Shown here one piece after another: positions 44,747 through 53,850 of a stretch of DNA of 64,000 nucleotides (positions are counted from its first letter, which is position 1; every line of letters starts with the position of its first letter). The DNA comes from a virus. The stretch is taken from positions 18,792 through 82,791 of IMG/VR virus record IMGVR_UViG_3300021960_000048. The stretch is one strand, 5' to 3'. Under the pieces are notes generated by a model. The model made no database searches and was not told where the DNA came from. It saw only the letters and a list, made by a program, of their open reading frames with translations. A program made the translations under genes and the position numbers.

Positions 44747-45488
44747 GCTTGCCTTTAGATGTTTGAGGTATGTATGGAGTTTTACGATAGTTAGTGGTTC
44801 TACTTCGTAGTAATTTCACGTTGTCCCAAGATACCATACTAAGGTCGTCCGTAAGCCAAGCCTTTGAATGTAGAAGGTGAGTTTCGTTTACAACATTTGG
44901 ATTCTCGTCATTGTATAATGCACCTTTCAAAACTGCGATTGGATGTACTGTTTGAGAAGCGTGATGAAGTCCTGTAAGGATGGCCTTAGTTACATTAGGT
45001 TCAACGACTCCGTTCGTTACAGAGCCAGTTCCAAATGAGAGTAATTCATTCTTAGCAGTGAGCCAAGATTTACATGTAGTTGAGATTGATTCAATAGCGG
45101 TTTCGCTACGCTTTAATCCGAGATGAAGTGATAGGTTTCTAAGGTATTCAGATAACTGTTCTTTAGTTGGTGCATGATGATAGGTATGCTTTGCCTGTTT
45201 ACGGATGTTCCAAGGCACTGTTTCTATGTGTTGGACTTCTATTACCATTCTAGGCGGTGAAGCCTTTAGAACGTCTGTAATGGCCTTCCATTCAGACTTC
45301 TTGTAATACTCTGCTTCTAGCAAAGCGATTCGTCCTTTACCTAAGAAAGATGGATGTCTCGCATCAGATAGAATTGACTTTGGATTATCGCCAGTTACAA
45401 CTTCTAAACCTTCGGCCTTGCTTTCGCTAAGTATTCGCGTAGTCTTTCCAGACCCAACTGGACCAGAAATAATTTGAAGATTATTCAT
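44727..45488 (-). CDS. P-loop NTPase
   Basis: 253 aa from the ATG at 45488, which overlaps the stop of the coiled-coil gene. Walker A GPVGSGKTTR near residue 9 right at the N-terminus, typical for kinase- or clamp-loader-like NTPases; no Walker B can be named with confidence. The rest has TVPWNIRKQAKHTYHHAP and several His. It lies between the MoxR-like and VWA genes. Confidence 0.75.
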   Translation of the reverse strand: MNNLQIISGPVGSGKTTRILSESKAEGLEVVTGDNPKSILSDARHPSFLGKGRIALLEAEYYKKSEWKAITDVLKASPPRMVIEVQHIETVPWNIRKQAKHTYHHAPTKEQLSEYLRNLSLHLGLKRSETAIESISTTCKSWLTAKNELLSFGTGSVTNGVVEPNVTKAILTGLHHASQTVHPIAVLKGALYNDENPNVVNETHLLHSKAWLTDDLSMVSWDNVKLLRSRTTNYRKTPYIPQTSKGKHSYRHT

Positions 45489-45651
45489 AGTCAGAGATTT
45501 TCCTTTGAAGTCGGTCAACTATTGCTTGACCCATTTTCTTTCTCTGAGTTTCTAGTAAAGTGTCAACAACTCTTTCGAGATACGATACCTTACTATTCAA
45601 TTCCTCTATTGTCTTTTCCAGTGCTTGTATTTGCTCTTGCATAGATGTCAT
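45481..45651 (-). CDS. 56-aa coiled-coil protein
   Basis: Starts MTSMQEQIQALEK; heptad pattern through IEELNSKVSYLERVVDTLLETQRKK, so a short coiled coil that probably makes dimers. It sits between the MoxR-like ATPase and the P-loop NTPase in the same operon, with an 8-nt overlap to the next gene. Confidence 0.65.
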   Translation of the reverse strand: MTSMQEQIQALEKTIEELNSKVSYLERVVDTLLETQRKKMGQAIVDRLQRKISDYE

Positions 45652-45660
45652 TTGCACATC

Positions 45661-45766
45661 ACACCTTTATGAATATTCTAGTCTGAGAGAAGTGTTGGGA
45701 GCGGGTTGGAATGCAACCAAACATAAGAGGGTTCAGTGAAGAACCCGCCCCCGTTTCACTTCGCCC
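45661..45766 (-). terminator. Hairpin region after the MoxR-like gene
   Basis: No gene. Minus-strand GGGTTC/GAACCC forms a stem with a 6-nt loop and GGTTG/CAACC a second, shortly after the stop at 45767. Weak T-runs (TCTTATG) follow. Could end or slow transcription between the two halves of the operon. Confidence 0.45.
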
Positions 45767-46972
45767 TCAGTAGTCGGATAACCTCGCTCTTGCAGTCATT
45801 TTAACTGTCTCGATTTCTCTAGGTGTGAACTTGCCAATGAATGATTCATTGACTGCCTCAGAGATTGAGAAGCCGTCTCTTAAGTCCATTAGGATGTGGA
45901 TTAGAGACCTTGTAGATACGTCGCTTGTGATACCCTTGCGGTTCTCTTTTAGGGTACGTAGGTCGTTTGCTAGGTTAACGATTTCAGTAGCAACTCTGTT
46001 GTTCATGAAACCACTCTGAGACTGGATTACAGAAGTCTCTTGAGCCGCAGGTAAGTAGCCGAATTGTAGGGAGCGGGAGAAGCGGTTTCTGAATGCTTCA
46101 TTCTGCTCATTTGTACCCGCATAGCCGGGATTATAAGTTCCTACTACCATGAAACCTTCTTTGGCTTTGACAACTCTGTTGTTGTCGTCCGGTAGGACTA
46201 GATAGCCGCTGTCCATTGCTGAGAACATTGCTATTTGTGTATTGTCTCTCATAGCGTTTATTTCGTCGCAGATGAGTACAGTTCCGTTTTCCATAGCCTC
46301 GACTAAGATACCGTCGATGTAGCGTGTGCTGCCGTTGTCTAGGTCGATTCTACCTAGTAGTGTTTCTTCACTAACACCGTCAGACATGTTGATTCTGATA
46401 GCAGGGATTTGCATGTGAGCGCAGAACTCTCTAGCCATTAGTGATTTACCGCAGCCGGTCGGACCGAATGCTGCTACGTGAGCATTTACAGTGTCGCCAC
46501 CTTTAGAACGACGTAGCATTGCTGCTAGATGTCTAAACTCATTTCTGTCAGATTCTACGAAGCCCTGTATAGAAGGGATTTGTTCTGCTAGATGTGTAGG
46601 CCAGTCGTCAACGTGGTGTCTTGCTAGACCATAGAATGTACCATGTGGTGCGTCAGCGTCATTCACTGTCTCGGCTACCATTGCAGGGTTTATACCGATA
46701 CCGGATAGGTCTCCTTTCTCTAGTTTCTCAGCCAGTTCTCCTAGCCAGATTTGTTTGGTGTTACCGATAGTTACTCTCTCTACCCCTGCCGATGCCATTC
46801 TGTTTCTTGTAAAACAATTTGATTTGAGGCTCGCTAATGATGGTGCATATTCTTCACCTACATTTGCGACGATAATGTCTCGTACCGCCTCTAAGAAGAT
46901 AGATTCCTCTACCTTACCACCGTGTCTCTCGCATGCTTCTCTCATAGCCAATTGTGTACTGTTTCTTGCCAT
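45767..46972 (-). CDS. MoxR/CobS-like AAA+ ATPase
   Basis: 401 aa from the ATG at 46972 (AAGGA at 9-nt spacing; the first ATG at 46981 touches that SD). Walker A GPTGCGKSLMA, Walker B GTVLICDEINAM, sensor GTYNPGYAGT and Arg-finger AFRNRFSRSL are the MoxR set. Roughly the first 110 residues are a non-ATPase domain. MoxR ATPases work with VWA proteins to remodel or load metal into targets, in line with the VWA gene three genes on. Confidence 0.9.
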   Translation of the reverse strand: MARNSTQLAMREACERHGGKVEESIFLEAVRDIIVANVGEEYAPSLASLKSNCFTRNRMASAGVERVTIGNTKQIWLGELAEKLEKGDLSGIGINPAMVAETVNDADAPHGTFYGLARHHVDDWPTHLAEQIPSIQGFVESDRNEFRHLAAMLRRSKGGDTVNAHVAAFGPTGCGKSLMAREFCAHMQIPAIRINMSDGVSEETLLGRIDLDNGSTRYIDGILVEAMENGTVLICDEINAMRDNTQIAMFSAMDSGYLVLPDDNNRVVKAKEGFMVVGTYNPGYAGTNEQNEAFRNRFSRSLQFGYLPAAQETSVIQSQSGFMNNRVATEIVNLANDLRTLKENRKGITSDVSTRSLIHILMDLRDGFSISEAVNESFIGKFTPREIETVKMTARARLSDY

Positions 46973-47046
46973 ATTTCTCATTCCTTTTTTCGTTTTGTAT
47001 TCCCCCGTGTTTGGTTCGGGGCAGAGTGTCCTAGAGGTTTCTACCT

Positions 47047-47208
47047 TTAAGGGTTTCGATGTATAGTCTTCTTGTCCTTTATCCTTCTACAACATTTCCC
47101 ACATGTTTGTAATTTGATTTCTCTAGCAGTAAAAGACACATATCGTTTCTCTAGTTTACACTCTTTACATTTGTACGTACGGCCACCAACGTCTTTTCTA
47201 GCAGCCAT
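47047..47208 (-). CDS. Tiny basic Zn-ribbon protein
   Basis: 53 aa, CKEC and CGKCC pairs spaced about 20 residues, very Lys/Arg-rich (KDKKTIHR). Starts MAARKDVGG. TATA-like CTTTAATAGG about 28 nt upstream, so leaderless. Small nucleic-acid binding proteins often look like this. Confidence 0.65.
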   Translation of the reverse strand: MAARKDVGGRTYKCKECKLEKRYVSFTAREIKLQTCGKCCRRIKDKKTIHRNP

Positions 47209-47249
47209 ACAACTCAATTACAAACCACACCCTATTAAAGAGTGATATA

Positions 47250-47717
47250 TTAGTTGTATTTCATCATCATGTAAGTAGAAATATTTCTTTCCTTGAATTG
47301 TTTTCTCGCCCTAGTATTTTCAAATCTTAATATCTTGTTAGGTTGATACCATAAGTGATAGTGGTCTTTAGTTCCAGATTTGACTTTGAAGTGTTTACCT
47401 ATCAACGTAGTTGCTTTACTTGCTACTATGTAAGGAAGAATCGGTCCAATATCTCTATCGGGATGACTAGGCCAACAAGCATTGAATATTCTAAGACTGG
47501 CCTCTTGTATAGTTGGGGCTGAGATTGCTTGAATCACAATTGCGTTTATCTCATCTTGAAATGCTTCTGTTTCTTTCTGCGCTTCTGCATACATCATATC
47601 TTTGAAGTGATTGTACGTACCGTAGTTATCTAAGAGTATTCTTCTAGCCTCATGATGAGTAAACCCACACTTGATTCTCAAGGTTCGATACATGTCTCTT
47701 TTCCAAGTCTCTTTCAC
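47250..47717 (-). CDS. Hypothetical basic protein downstream of DNA polymerase
   Basis: 155 aa from a GTG that overlaps the polymerase stop (GTGA); the ATG at 47693 is a second choice. Tyr/His/Arg-rich, no family recognised. Its coupling to PolB suggests a replication role. Confidence 0.6.
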   Translation of the reverse strand: MKETWKRDMYRTLRIKCGFTHHEARRILLDNYGTYNHFKDMMYAEAQKETEAFQDEINAIVIQAISAPTIQEASLRIFNACWPSHPDRDIGPILPYIVASKATTLIGKHFKVKSGTKDHYHLWYQPNKILRFENTRARKQFKERNISTYMMMKYN

Positions 47718-50305
47718 TCAAACCACTTCTCAAAACTTTCTGTACCTGTTCTATTAATTGCCTTATCCCAAGATGTATTCATTGCACCTAGTATTCCGAT
47801 GAAAGAGTTAGACTCTCCGATGTACTTGTCTAGGCTCGCCTTCCTATCGACTACTATACCAAAGTCATCAGGATTCTCACCCCATTCTACCGCTACCCAT
47901 CTGTTCTCCGGTAGTGGATGTTCAGACTTCTTTGCTAAGTATAGACATGGCTTGTCGCCTAAGTCAAACTCTGTTCCTAGATATTTGTTCGACCACATTG
48001 AGGCTTTGTACGCTTGAGTTCCGGTTTTCTTCATACCCGAAGGCTTTCCGTAGTTAGCACTAGGTGTTTCACCAGAAAGAAGTTTGTCATTCCACTCACG
48101 AAGTAATTCATTCAATGTAGTTGCGTCGCCGCCATCCAAGATACAAGCGAAGATTGCTTTCTGAATATCTTTCACAACCTGCGGTGTAGATGAACGTCGA
48201 ATCTCGACACCTCTGAATCCATAGTTACCGTCAAAGTCCACGTAAGCATATCTTTTCTTTACTCCCCATTGGAAATATCTAGCGTAGTACGCATCGGGTT
48301 TGATTCTGAAAAACTCATTCTTATCCACATTCAAAGTTTCTTTTACGAAGTCGTCGAAAGAATCGTTGAGTTCGTCGCAGAGTATTTCGGCAAACGTCTC
48401 TACGTCCGTCCGTAGCACAGGTCTCACTTTACGAAGTTCAGCCAGATTTTTGATTGCACATTTACAAGAATCTGTATCTTGATACAGAACATCGAAGTGA
48501 ACCTCGATACCTTCCCATTCTAATATTCTCTTTTGGATGTAATGTTTATTCCAATCATTGTGCATTCTAGCAACTTCGGTAATATCAGAACCGATTTCTG
48601 GGTCGGCCAGTCTGAAAGGTCGCCTCTTTGTTTTCTCTGTTTTACCACTTCCTAACACACCATACCAACTATTCATATTCTCTTTCATAACTCTCTGGCG
48701 GCGGTCAAGTGATTGATACTCTTCACTACCATACTCAACGTGCTTCATTGCACCTCTTGTTTCTTCTCTAGTTTGAGCCAGTGTTCTGAGAACCCTCGGC
48801 ATGATACCTTCTGCGTCTCTTCGATAATATCGACCACTAGGAGTTATTGTAACTGGGAACGGAAAGCCATCGGGATAATCGTCTTTGTTTACTTTGGTGT
48901 CGGGTGAGAAGTTACCAGTAATCATAGCCGATGGATATTCCATAGAGTTGTCAACTTCAAAAGCACATTCGTAAACTCCAGTTGGTGCATCCATAACAAA
49001 CCCACCTGCTTCGATACCACCGTCTATCTTAGATGCGGTCAGAGATGCACTAGGCATGACTATGTTCTCATCCATCAATAGATGTCCCATCATATCTTCT
49101 ACGAGCAACATATTACTATGGCTATGTTGAAGTGTTGAATTGTGATAAGCGGTCTTGGTGATATAGAAAGGTAATAGATTCAATTCAGACATACACCTAG
49201 CCGCACATACATTATCCCATGCGTTGTAAACACATAGCATAACTGGGTCTTTCACCATAAGGTCGGTGATTCTAGTTCTAGGCACTTTACCATACCCTAG
49301 AGTCTCCCCTGCCATCCAAGATAGACTAGCCGCTCCAGTGGTAGCAGCCGCACCTTGCACTTGTTCAGCGTAGGCAATCTTCGTATCAAAGAAAGGCATG
49401 TATTTGATGTATCTCATATTTGGAAAAGTATGACTTGTTTTTCGAGATGTATTTTTCTCATTCATCACACGGCATCTATTGATAACGTAAGGATGGTCGT
49501 AGCCAATTATATTTTGACCAGCAATTGCGTCTGGGTCATAATGTTGGATTCGATTATGAAACCACCAAAGTAAAGCCGCTTCTCTTTCATCCTCATCTTC
49601 TTGGTCGAAGCACTTGACAACTATCTTATCGGGGTCAAGTGGTGGGATTGGATTCGTATGTTCGACAACTGATTCAAGGGCTTCTTGAGATGCAAGAAAC
49701 TTCTTCACCATTCGAGTTGAACATGGGACGGTTGTTCCTATCTCATGTATGTCCGTAGCCTCATCATAGATAGCGATAGAAACTATTCTCTCCGGCGCGT
49801 TTTCCATATCCAAAGAATCGGCTGTTTCAATATCGTAGTATAGTAAGTCGATAGTAAAGTCATCAACCTCTTTATCAGATGGTTTGATTTTATCATAAGA
49901 ACAAACATAAGAGCCATCCTCTGCCTTTGTCATAGAACCAAGTGGCACTTTGACAACTGCTGTCCAACCGTAAATCCATCTAACAAGTGAACCCCACTTT
50001 GCATCTGCACAATAGTGAGGGAAGAAGTGGTCTCTTACTTCTCGAATCTCGGATGGTTTCTGGACCTGTACTTCCCAGAGTTGTTTACCTTCTATGCTAC
50101 GCTTATCCGTAGCAAGTATTTCCACCGGGGTCTTGACAAGTTCAGAATCATAATCTGAAACCTCAGTCCAAAACTTAGGTTGGCAATCAATTACTTTGAT
50201 GATTATTGTTTCACCTTCAAGATTCTTCGCACGAATCTCCGTCCACCATTTAGTCGGCTTCTCTATTGCTCTCACCGAGACGATGAGTAAGTCATTCCAA
50301 ATCAT
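47714..50305 (-). CDS. polB: Family B DNA polymerase
   Basis: 863 aa. Exo I YYDIETADS, Exo II GQNIIGYDHPYV and Exo III YNAWDNVCAA mean an active proofreading exonuclease. Polymerase motif A VDNSMEYPSAM, motif B KENMNSWYG and motif C YQDTDS are present with both catalytic Asp. A standard archaeal-type replicative size. It is coupled at its start to the MazG-like gene (ATGA overlap) and at its end to the 155-aa gene. Confidence 0.97.
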   Translation of the reverse strand: MIWNDLLIVSVRAIEKPTKWWTEIRAKNLEGETIIIKVIDCQPKFWTEVSDYDSELVKTPVEILATDKRSIEGKQLWEVQVQKPSEIREVRDHFFPHYCADAKWGSLVRWIYGWTAVVKVPLGSMTKAEDGSYVCSYDKIKPSDKEVDDFTIDLLYYDIETADSLDMENAPERIVSIAIYDEATDIHEIGTTVPCSTRMVKKFLASQEALESVVEHTNPIPPLDPDKIVVKCFDQEDEDEREAALLWWFHNRIQHYDPDAIAGQNIIGYDHPYVINRCRVMNEKNTSRKTSHTFPNMRYIKYMPFFDTKIAYAEQVQGAAATTGAASLSWMAGETLGYGKVPRTRITDLMVKDPVMLCVYNAWDNVCAARCMSELNLLPFYITKTAYHNSTLQHSHSNMLLVEDMMGHLLMDENIVMPSASLTASKIDGGIEAGGFVMDAPTGVYECAFEVDNSMEYPSAMITGNFSPDTKVNKDDYPDGFPFPVTITPSGRYYRRDAEGIMPRVLRTLAQTREETRGAMKHVEYGSEEYQSLDRRQRVMKENMNSWYGVLGSGKTEKTKRRPFRLADPEIGSDITEVARMHNDWNKHYIQKRILEWEGIEVHFDVLYQDTDSCKCAIKNLAELRKVRPVLRTDVETFAEILCDELNDSFDDFVKETLNVDKNEFFRIKPDAYYARYFQWGVKKRYAYVDFDGNYGFRGVEIRRSSTPQVVKDIQKAIFACILDGGDATTLNELLREWNDKLLSGETPSANYGKPSGMKKTGTQAYKASMWSNKYLGTEFDLGDKPCLYLAKKSEHPLPENRWVAVEWGENPDDFGIVVDRKASLDKYIGESNSFIGILGAMNTSWDKAINRTGTESFEKWFE

Positions 50306-50526
50306 TCTTCTTCATCCAGTTTACGTAAGATTTGTGCTGATAGATAAATAACAAGGTCGAGGATTTCTTCTAGTCCCATTTCAGTCCATGAGTTCTTTCT
50401 AGTTCCGTATTGTTTGGTATCATCATCTATTCTCATACCATGTCCGTATCTCTCTTGACCTACTTTCATTCTTTCTTTTATTATCTCAAGTATTCTTTGG
50501 TTGTCATCTTCAAACTCTGCTGTCAT
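50302..50526 (-). CDS. MazG-like dATP/dGTP pyrophosphohydrolase
   Basis: 74 aa from the ATG at 50526 (MTAEFEDDNQ). The segment KERMKVGQERYGHGMRID and then WTEMGLEEILDLVIYL match phage MazG-like/dATP-dGTP pyrophosphohydrolase proteins, which hydrolyse nucleoside triphosphates. It likely trims the nucleotide pool or removes (p)ppGpp-like alarmones. Upstream of and coupled to PolB. Confidence 0.75.
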   Translation of the reverse strand: MTAEFEDDNQRILEIIKERMKVGQERYGHGMRIDDDTKQYGTRKNSWTEMGLEEILDLVIYLSAQILRKLDEEE

Positions 50527-50559
50527 ATTACACACCCGTATTCCCATCTTTATAACATG

Positions 50560-50685
50560 TTATCTATTATATTCTTCAATAAAGTCTTGAAGCCATTGGT
50601 AAATGTATTGTTTCACCCACCAAAGAGCGGGCGCTACTACAATAAAACCCAACAATACTGTACCCAAGAATTGCTCAATGCTCAA
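50560..50685 (-). CDS. Small TM protein, TTG start (tentative)
   Basis: About 41 aa from a TTG that overlaps the stop of the 65-aa gene upstream; a TTG two codons earlier is possible. One hydrophobic span (FLGTVLLGFIVVAPALWWV) and a charged C-terminus. No ATG in frame, so the start is uncertain. Confidence 0.4.
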   Translation of the reverse strand: MSIEQFLGTVLLGFIVVAPALWWVKQYIYQWLQDFIEEYNR

Positions 50686-50872
50686 ACTCAATCACTGTCC
50701 TATCTCCACGACAAATGATATGGTCTCCATCAGATTCTACAACTGCAATTCCACCGTATGCGTCATCATCGACTGCTGCTATTAAAGTACCAATTCTAAT
50801 TACATCATCGGGGTAATTAACCAGTGTTACCTTCACTCTCTTGCCTATCTTACTTCTCATCCAAACCGCCAT
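50675..50872 (-). CDS. Small hypothetical protein, beta-rich
   Basis: 65 aa, with an SH3-like look (KRVKVTLVNYPDDVIRIGTLIAAVDDDAYGGIAVVE) and one CRGD segment. Follows RFC by a few bases, in the same operon. Function unknown. Confidence 0.6.
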   Translation of the reverse strand: MAVWMRSKIGKRVKVTLVNYPDDVIRIGTLIAAVDDDAYGGIAVVESDGDHIICRGDRTVIEFEH

Positions 50873-50876
50873 AATT

Positions 50877-51860
50877 TCACATCGTTAAATTACGCACAAA
50901 ACACTTCAATGCCAGTGCGGGGTCTTGACTTACCGAGACATGGTGTAAAGCATTTCCGATGTGCGTCAGAATCTTATGACGTAGTTTATCGGGCATCCTC
51001 TCATCTATCGTGGTGAGATTGTATATGGAATGAAGTATATCGGACGGCATCATTCCTTGTGATATTAGGTTGTCAATGTCCTTGTCTATCTTTCTATAAG
51101 CATCGAGATTCTTTGCTTTAACAATTGAAGTAAGAATCTTTTTTGCTTCTTTTGGTTTTATTGTTTGAACAATATCTTCAACATCTTCGATTACGATTTC
51201 TCCGGGGACGAGACAAATTATCTGGAGTAAGTTAACGCATGTCCTTAGCGAACCGTTGCTCGATTTTATCGTACGCTTCAATGCCTCTTCGGTAAACTCA
51301 CATTTTGCGTTCTTCGCATATGATGAAATGAAGTTGCTCATTGTTTCATCGTCAATTGGTTTGAACCGAGATGTTGAGAATGCACATCTATCTTGAATGG
51401 GTTGTATTATCTTATGAGGATAGTTACAAGAGATAATGAATATTGTTTTGGAATACTTCTCCATTATTCTACGTAGAGCCGCTTGAGCATCGGGAGTGAG
51501 ATTATCGGCCTCATCAAGAAAGACTACATTGAATGGAATTGGTTTTTCTTCTCCATCAACAGTGTAACTACCGATTACACCTCGACTCGCAAACTCTTTG
51601 ACTTTCGTTCTAATGACGGAGATACTTCGCTCATCACTTGCGTTCAGTTCTAACCAATTCTCTTTCCAACTTTCACCAAACGCTGTTCGCATCAAAGCAA
51701 TAGCCGTTGAAGTTTTACCGACACCCGCTGGACCTGCGAACATCATATGAGGCCAATTGAAATTATTCGATTCAACCATTTGGTTGAGTCTCTTTACTAT
51801 GTGGTCTTGACCTAGAACATCGTTCAAAATGTTTGGTCTTATTTCATCAGAGATGGGCAT
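50877..51860 (-). CDS. rfcS: RFC small subunit (clamp loader ATPase)
   Basis: 327 aa from the ATG at 51860 (MPISDEIRP). Walker A FAGPAGVGKTS, Walker B VVFLDEADNL, RFC-box motifs ELNASDERS, and SCNYPHKIIQPIQDRC, where archaeal RFCs have SRC; the Arg finger is kept. It loads the sliding clamp for PolB. No clamp or large RFC subunit is in the window; the host may supply them. Confidence 0.93.
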   Translation of the reverse strand: MPISDEIRPNILNDVLGQDHIVKRLNQMVESNNFNWPHMMFAGPAGVGKTSTAIALMRTAFGESWKENWLELNASDERSISVIRTKVKEFASRGVIGSYTVDGEEKPIPFNVVFLDEADNLTPDAQAALRRIMEKYSKTIFIISCNYPHKIIQPIQDRCAFSTSRFKPIDDETMSNFISSYAKNAKCEFTEEALKRTIKSSNGSLRTCVNLLQIICLVPGEIVIEDVEDIVQTIKPKEAKKILTSIVKAKNLDAYRKIDKDIDNLISQGMMPSDILHSIYNLTTIDERMPDKLRHKILTHIGNALHHVSVSQDPALALKCFVRNLTM

Positions 51861-51902
51861 GGAAACTAAGAGGATATTCACACCTTAATAAAAGGTGTAA
51901 TA

Positions 51903-52235
51903 TTATCTCCAGTCTCTACCGCCGCCATGTGTGTTGTATTCGAGTTTGTCAACTAAGTCTTGATGGAACTCAACTAAACCCCAAGTGATTGTCGAATGTC
52001 CTTTCATTGTCTGTTGACTCTCATTCATAACCATGAACCGTTCGTCTCTACGTAGTAGATTAGATAATTGATTTGTTGTTGGAAATAACCTCGGTCTTTT
52101 GCCGTTTTTGGTTCGGACACCTTCGGTAATTTTCATTGAGGTGGCTGGTCCATTTTGTTCCAAGTAGTCATACACTCTCTGTATGTTCGCACGATGTTTT
52201 CTATTTCTCGGCTTTGGTCTTTCACTTTCAATCAT
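51903..52235 (-). CDS. Winged-helix DNA-binding protein (putative)
   Basis: 110 aa from the ATG at 52235, an ATGA overlap with the Zn-ribbon gene. After a basic start (RPKPRNRKHR) the segment NIQRVYDYLEQNGPATSMKI, then TTNQLSNLLRRDERFMV, reads as a winged helix. A possible regulator of early genes or of the neighbouring replication genes. Confidence 0.6.
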   Translation of the reverse strand: MIESERPKPRNRKHRANIQRVYDYLEQNGPATSMKITEGVRTKNGKRPRLFPTTNQLSNLLRRDERFMVMNESQQTMKGHSTITWGLVEFHQDLVDKLEYNTHGGGRDWR

Positions 52236-52384
52236 AGTAGTCCCTTTCTTTTTCTTTCTTCTCTTTTCCATTTGAGATAGCATTTGCCGCAACGGTCGTC
52301 CATACTCCCCGATTTTACATTAACCGAAGATGTGTTGTATGTTGTTATTGCTTTTTTACAGTCGCGGCAGATGAGGTCTCTCAT
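52232..52384 (-). CDS. Tiny basic Zn-ribbon protein
   Basis: 50 aa, CRDC and CGKC pairs, then a Lys/Arg-rich tail (KWKREERKRKG). Overlaps both neighbours by ATGA, so translation is coupled in the chain 52.6-51.9 kb. Confidence 0.65.
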   Translation of the reverse strand: MRDLICRDCKKAITTYNTSSVNVKSGSMDDRCGKCYLKWKREERKRKGLL

Positions 52385-52629
52385 TGTTCTTCTGCGAGGC
52401 TTAGTTGACTTTCAATGTGTTGGGAGATAACATGTGTAAACTCTTCCTGTTCGATAGCACCTACCGAGAAGTCGAGAACAACGTCTGTTTCTTCCTCACC
52501 TGTTATTGGCGTTGGTCTGAAAACAATTATGTCTGTTTCATTCGTGTTCGCCATTAACCATTCAACCATAGACTTTGAAGTCCAATAGGTTACACCGTCT
52601 GCGTCAATTTTTTCTATTTCGTTTGTCAT
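52381..52629 (-). CDS. Small acidic hypothetical protein
   Basis: 82 aa, acidic, with a WLMANTNETD stretch; no family recognised. Part of the chain of overlapping small genes after the SprT-like gene. Confidence 0.6.
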   Translation of the reverse strand: MTNEIEKIDADGVTYWTSKSMVEWLMANTNETDIIVFRPTPITGEEETDVVLDFSVGAIEQEEFTHVISQHIESQLSLAEEQ

Positions 52630-52644
52630 AGTATCGACACCGCC

Positions 52645-53115
52645 CTAAGCGAACGGGTCTCTTTTGATTTCAGCCATACGTGCTTCTCTCTCTTCACGGC
52701 GTGAGTCTCTCAAGTCCTTTGCTTCTTTTCTTACAAGATATTTCGCCCACGCTTCTGTTCCCCAGTCAACTGAGGTTTCAACAATAACGTCAATGAGTGG
52801 GTCAGTAGGGCTTTCAATAAAGACACGCCAGTCAAAACCTCGATGCGTGTATTTCACGTCGTCCACGTAGTTACCTGCGTCTTTTATTATGTCCTTTATT
52901 TCTTGGAACACCACGTCTTTCACCCATATACTCGCGGGTGTACCTTGGCCGCCATAAATGGCTGCTACGTTTTGGTGGCTTTCGTCGTTCATGCGTATAG
53001 CAACATAATTTACTGCTCCCGCACTTCTTTCAAGTGTGGAGCAACCTGCGGCTGTAAAAGCCTCGGCAATTTGCTGTTGCGTTTTCTGTTTTAGGGAAGC
53101 GTCTGTTTCGCTCAT
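52645..53115 (-). CDS. Hypothetical protein
   Basis: 156 aa from the ATG at 53115, chosen because TATATAGG lies 26 nt upstream and CACCGAGTTAAC directly before it; an ORF-extending start at 53136 lies in the promoter. Charged, mixed alpha/beta; C-terminus Arg/Lys/Glu-rich coiled (RKEAKDLRDSRREER). No family recognised. Confidence 0.65.
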   Translation of the reverse strand: MSETDASLKQKTQQQIAEAFTAAGCSTLERSAGAVNYVAIRMNDESHQNVAAIYGGQGTPASIWVKDVVFQEIKDIIKDAGNYVDDVKYTHRGFDWRVFIESPTDPLIDVIVETSVDWGTEAWAKYLVRKEAKDLRDSRREEREARMAEIKRDPFA

Positions 53116-53145
53116 GTTAACTCGGTGTTTCCCCACCTATATGAA
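53116..53145 (-). promoter_or_regulatory. Leaderless promoter module
   Basis: TTCATATAGGTG centred about 26 nt before the ATG at 53115, then CACCGAGTTAAC. Confidence 0.65.
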
Positions 53146-53662
53146 ATGTATAGTCTTGCGACCAGTTACCATTATTGAACTCAATACAGCATTTTCTACA
53201 CGCAGACATACTAGAAGGCCGTTTTTTACGCCTTACAGTACGATTACAGTTCTTACATGTCAAAATATATTCTCCATCGGATTCATTCAGAGATGATGAG
53301 AACAAAACCGTTTCATCTTTGTATTCAATATAATGTTTCCATCCCTTCTCGCATTTCTCGAATACTTCATCATGTGCATGTTGTGGTCCAACTACCCAGT
53401 GAACTAATTCGTGGTGAATGAGACCCTTCAATAGAATAGGGTTGTCCCAGTCGAAAGCACGTGGGTGTAAATGAATAGTTGACCGACCGCCGTAGGGTGG
53501 AGTTTCAATTCGTGCTTGAATAACTTGATTGTCAGCGTCGAGATAAACCCAATCAAACTCCATAGGATTGACAGGCGTTCGCCAGTCCCGTTCATTCACT
53601 ATCTGATAAAAGAGAGAATGAACGCTGTTCATATCTTCATTATTCAATCTGCCGTGATACAT
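53117..53662 (-). CDS. SprT-like zinc metalloprotease
   Basis: 181 aa from the ATG at 53662, which overlaps the 48-aa gene upstream by 19 nt in another frame; a longer reading is possible. HHELVH (HExxH zinc site) near residue 95 followed by HAHDEVF, then a C-terminal ribbon CKNC and CRKC. SprT/Spartan proteins cut DNA-protein crosslinks or DNA-bound proteins, which fits the replication setting. Confidence 0.82.
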   Translation of the reverse strand: MYHGRLNNEDMNSVHSLFYQIVNERDWRTPVNPMEFDWVYLDADNQVIQARIETPPYGGRSTIHLHPRAFDWDNPILLKGLIHHELVHWVVGPQHAHDEVFEKCEKGWKHYIEYKDETVLFSSSLNESDGEYILTCKNCNRTVRRKKRPSSMSACRKCCIEFNNGNWSQDYTFHIGGETPS

Positions 53663-53790
53663 ATTTTGTCTTTCCTTCTGAAAACCTTGAACGCAAGATT
53701 CGGGTTCATTATAGTTAGAGTTTGAATCAACATCCCTATTTCCTTCGGGCTTCCCGTTACGTCCATCTCCCATATCTTATCTCCGTCCAT
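53644..53790 (-). CDS. 48-aa hypothetical protein
   Basis: From the ATG at 53790 (MDGDKIWEMD). The GTG at 53826 seems too close to the likely TATA (CTAAATAG). The C-terminus is basic (FKVFRRKDKI). Precedes the SprT-like gene with an overlap. Confidence 0.45.
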   Translation of the reverse strand: MDGDKIWEMDVTGSPKEIGMLIQTLTIMNPNLAFKVFRRKDKICITAD

Positions 53791-53850
53791 GTCGTATGTC
53801 AGACAAGATAGGGTTTTTGACCGCACCTATTTAGAGTGCTGTAAATGATA

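Noticed and set aside
52645-53136. Longer start at 53136 for the 156-aa gene
   Set aside because: That ATG would sit on the TATA; the ATG at 53115 fits the promoter spacing.
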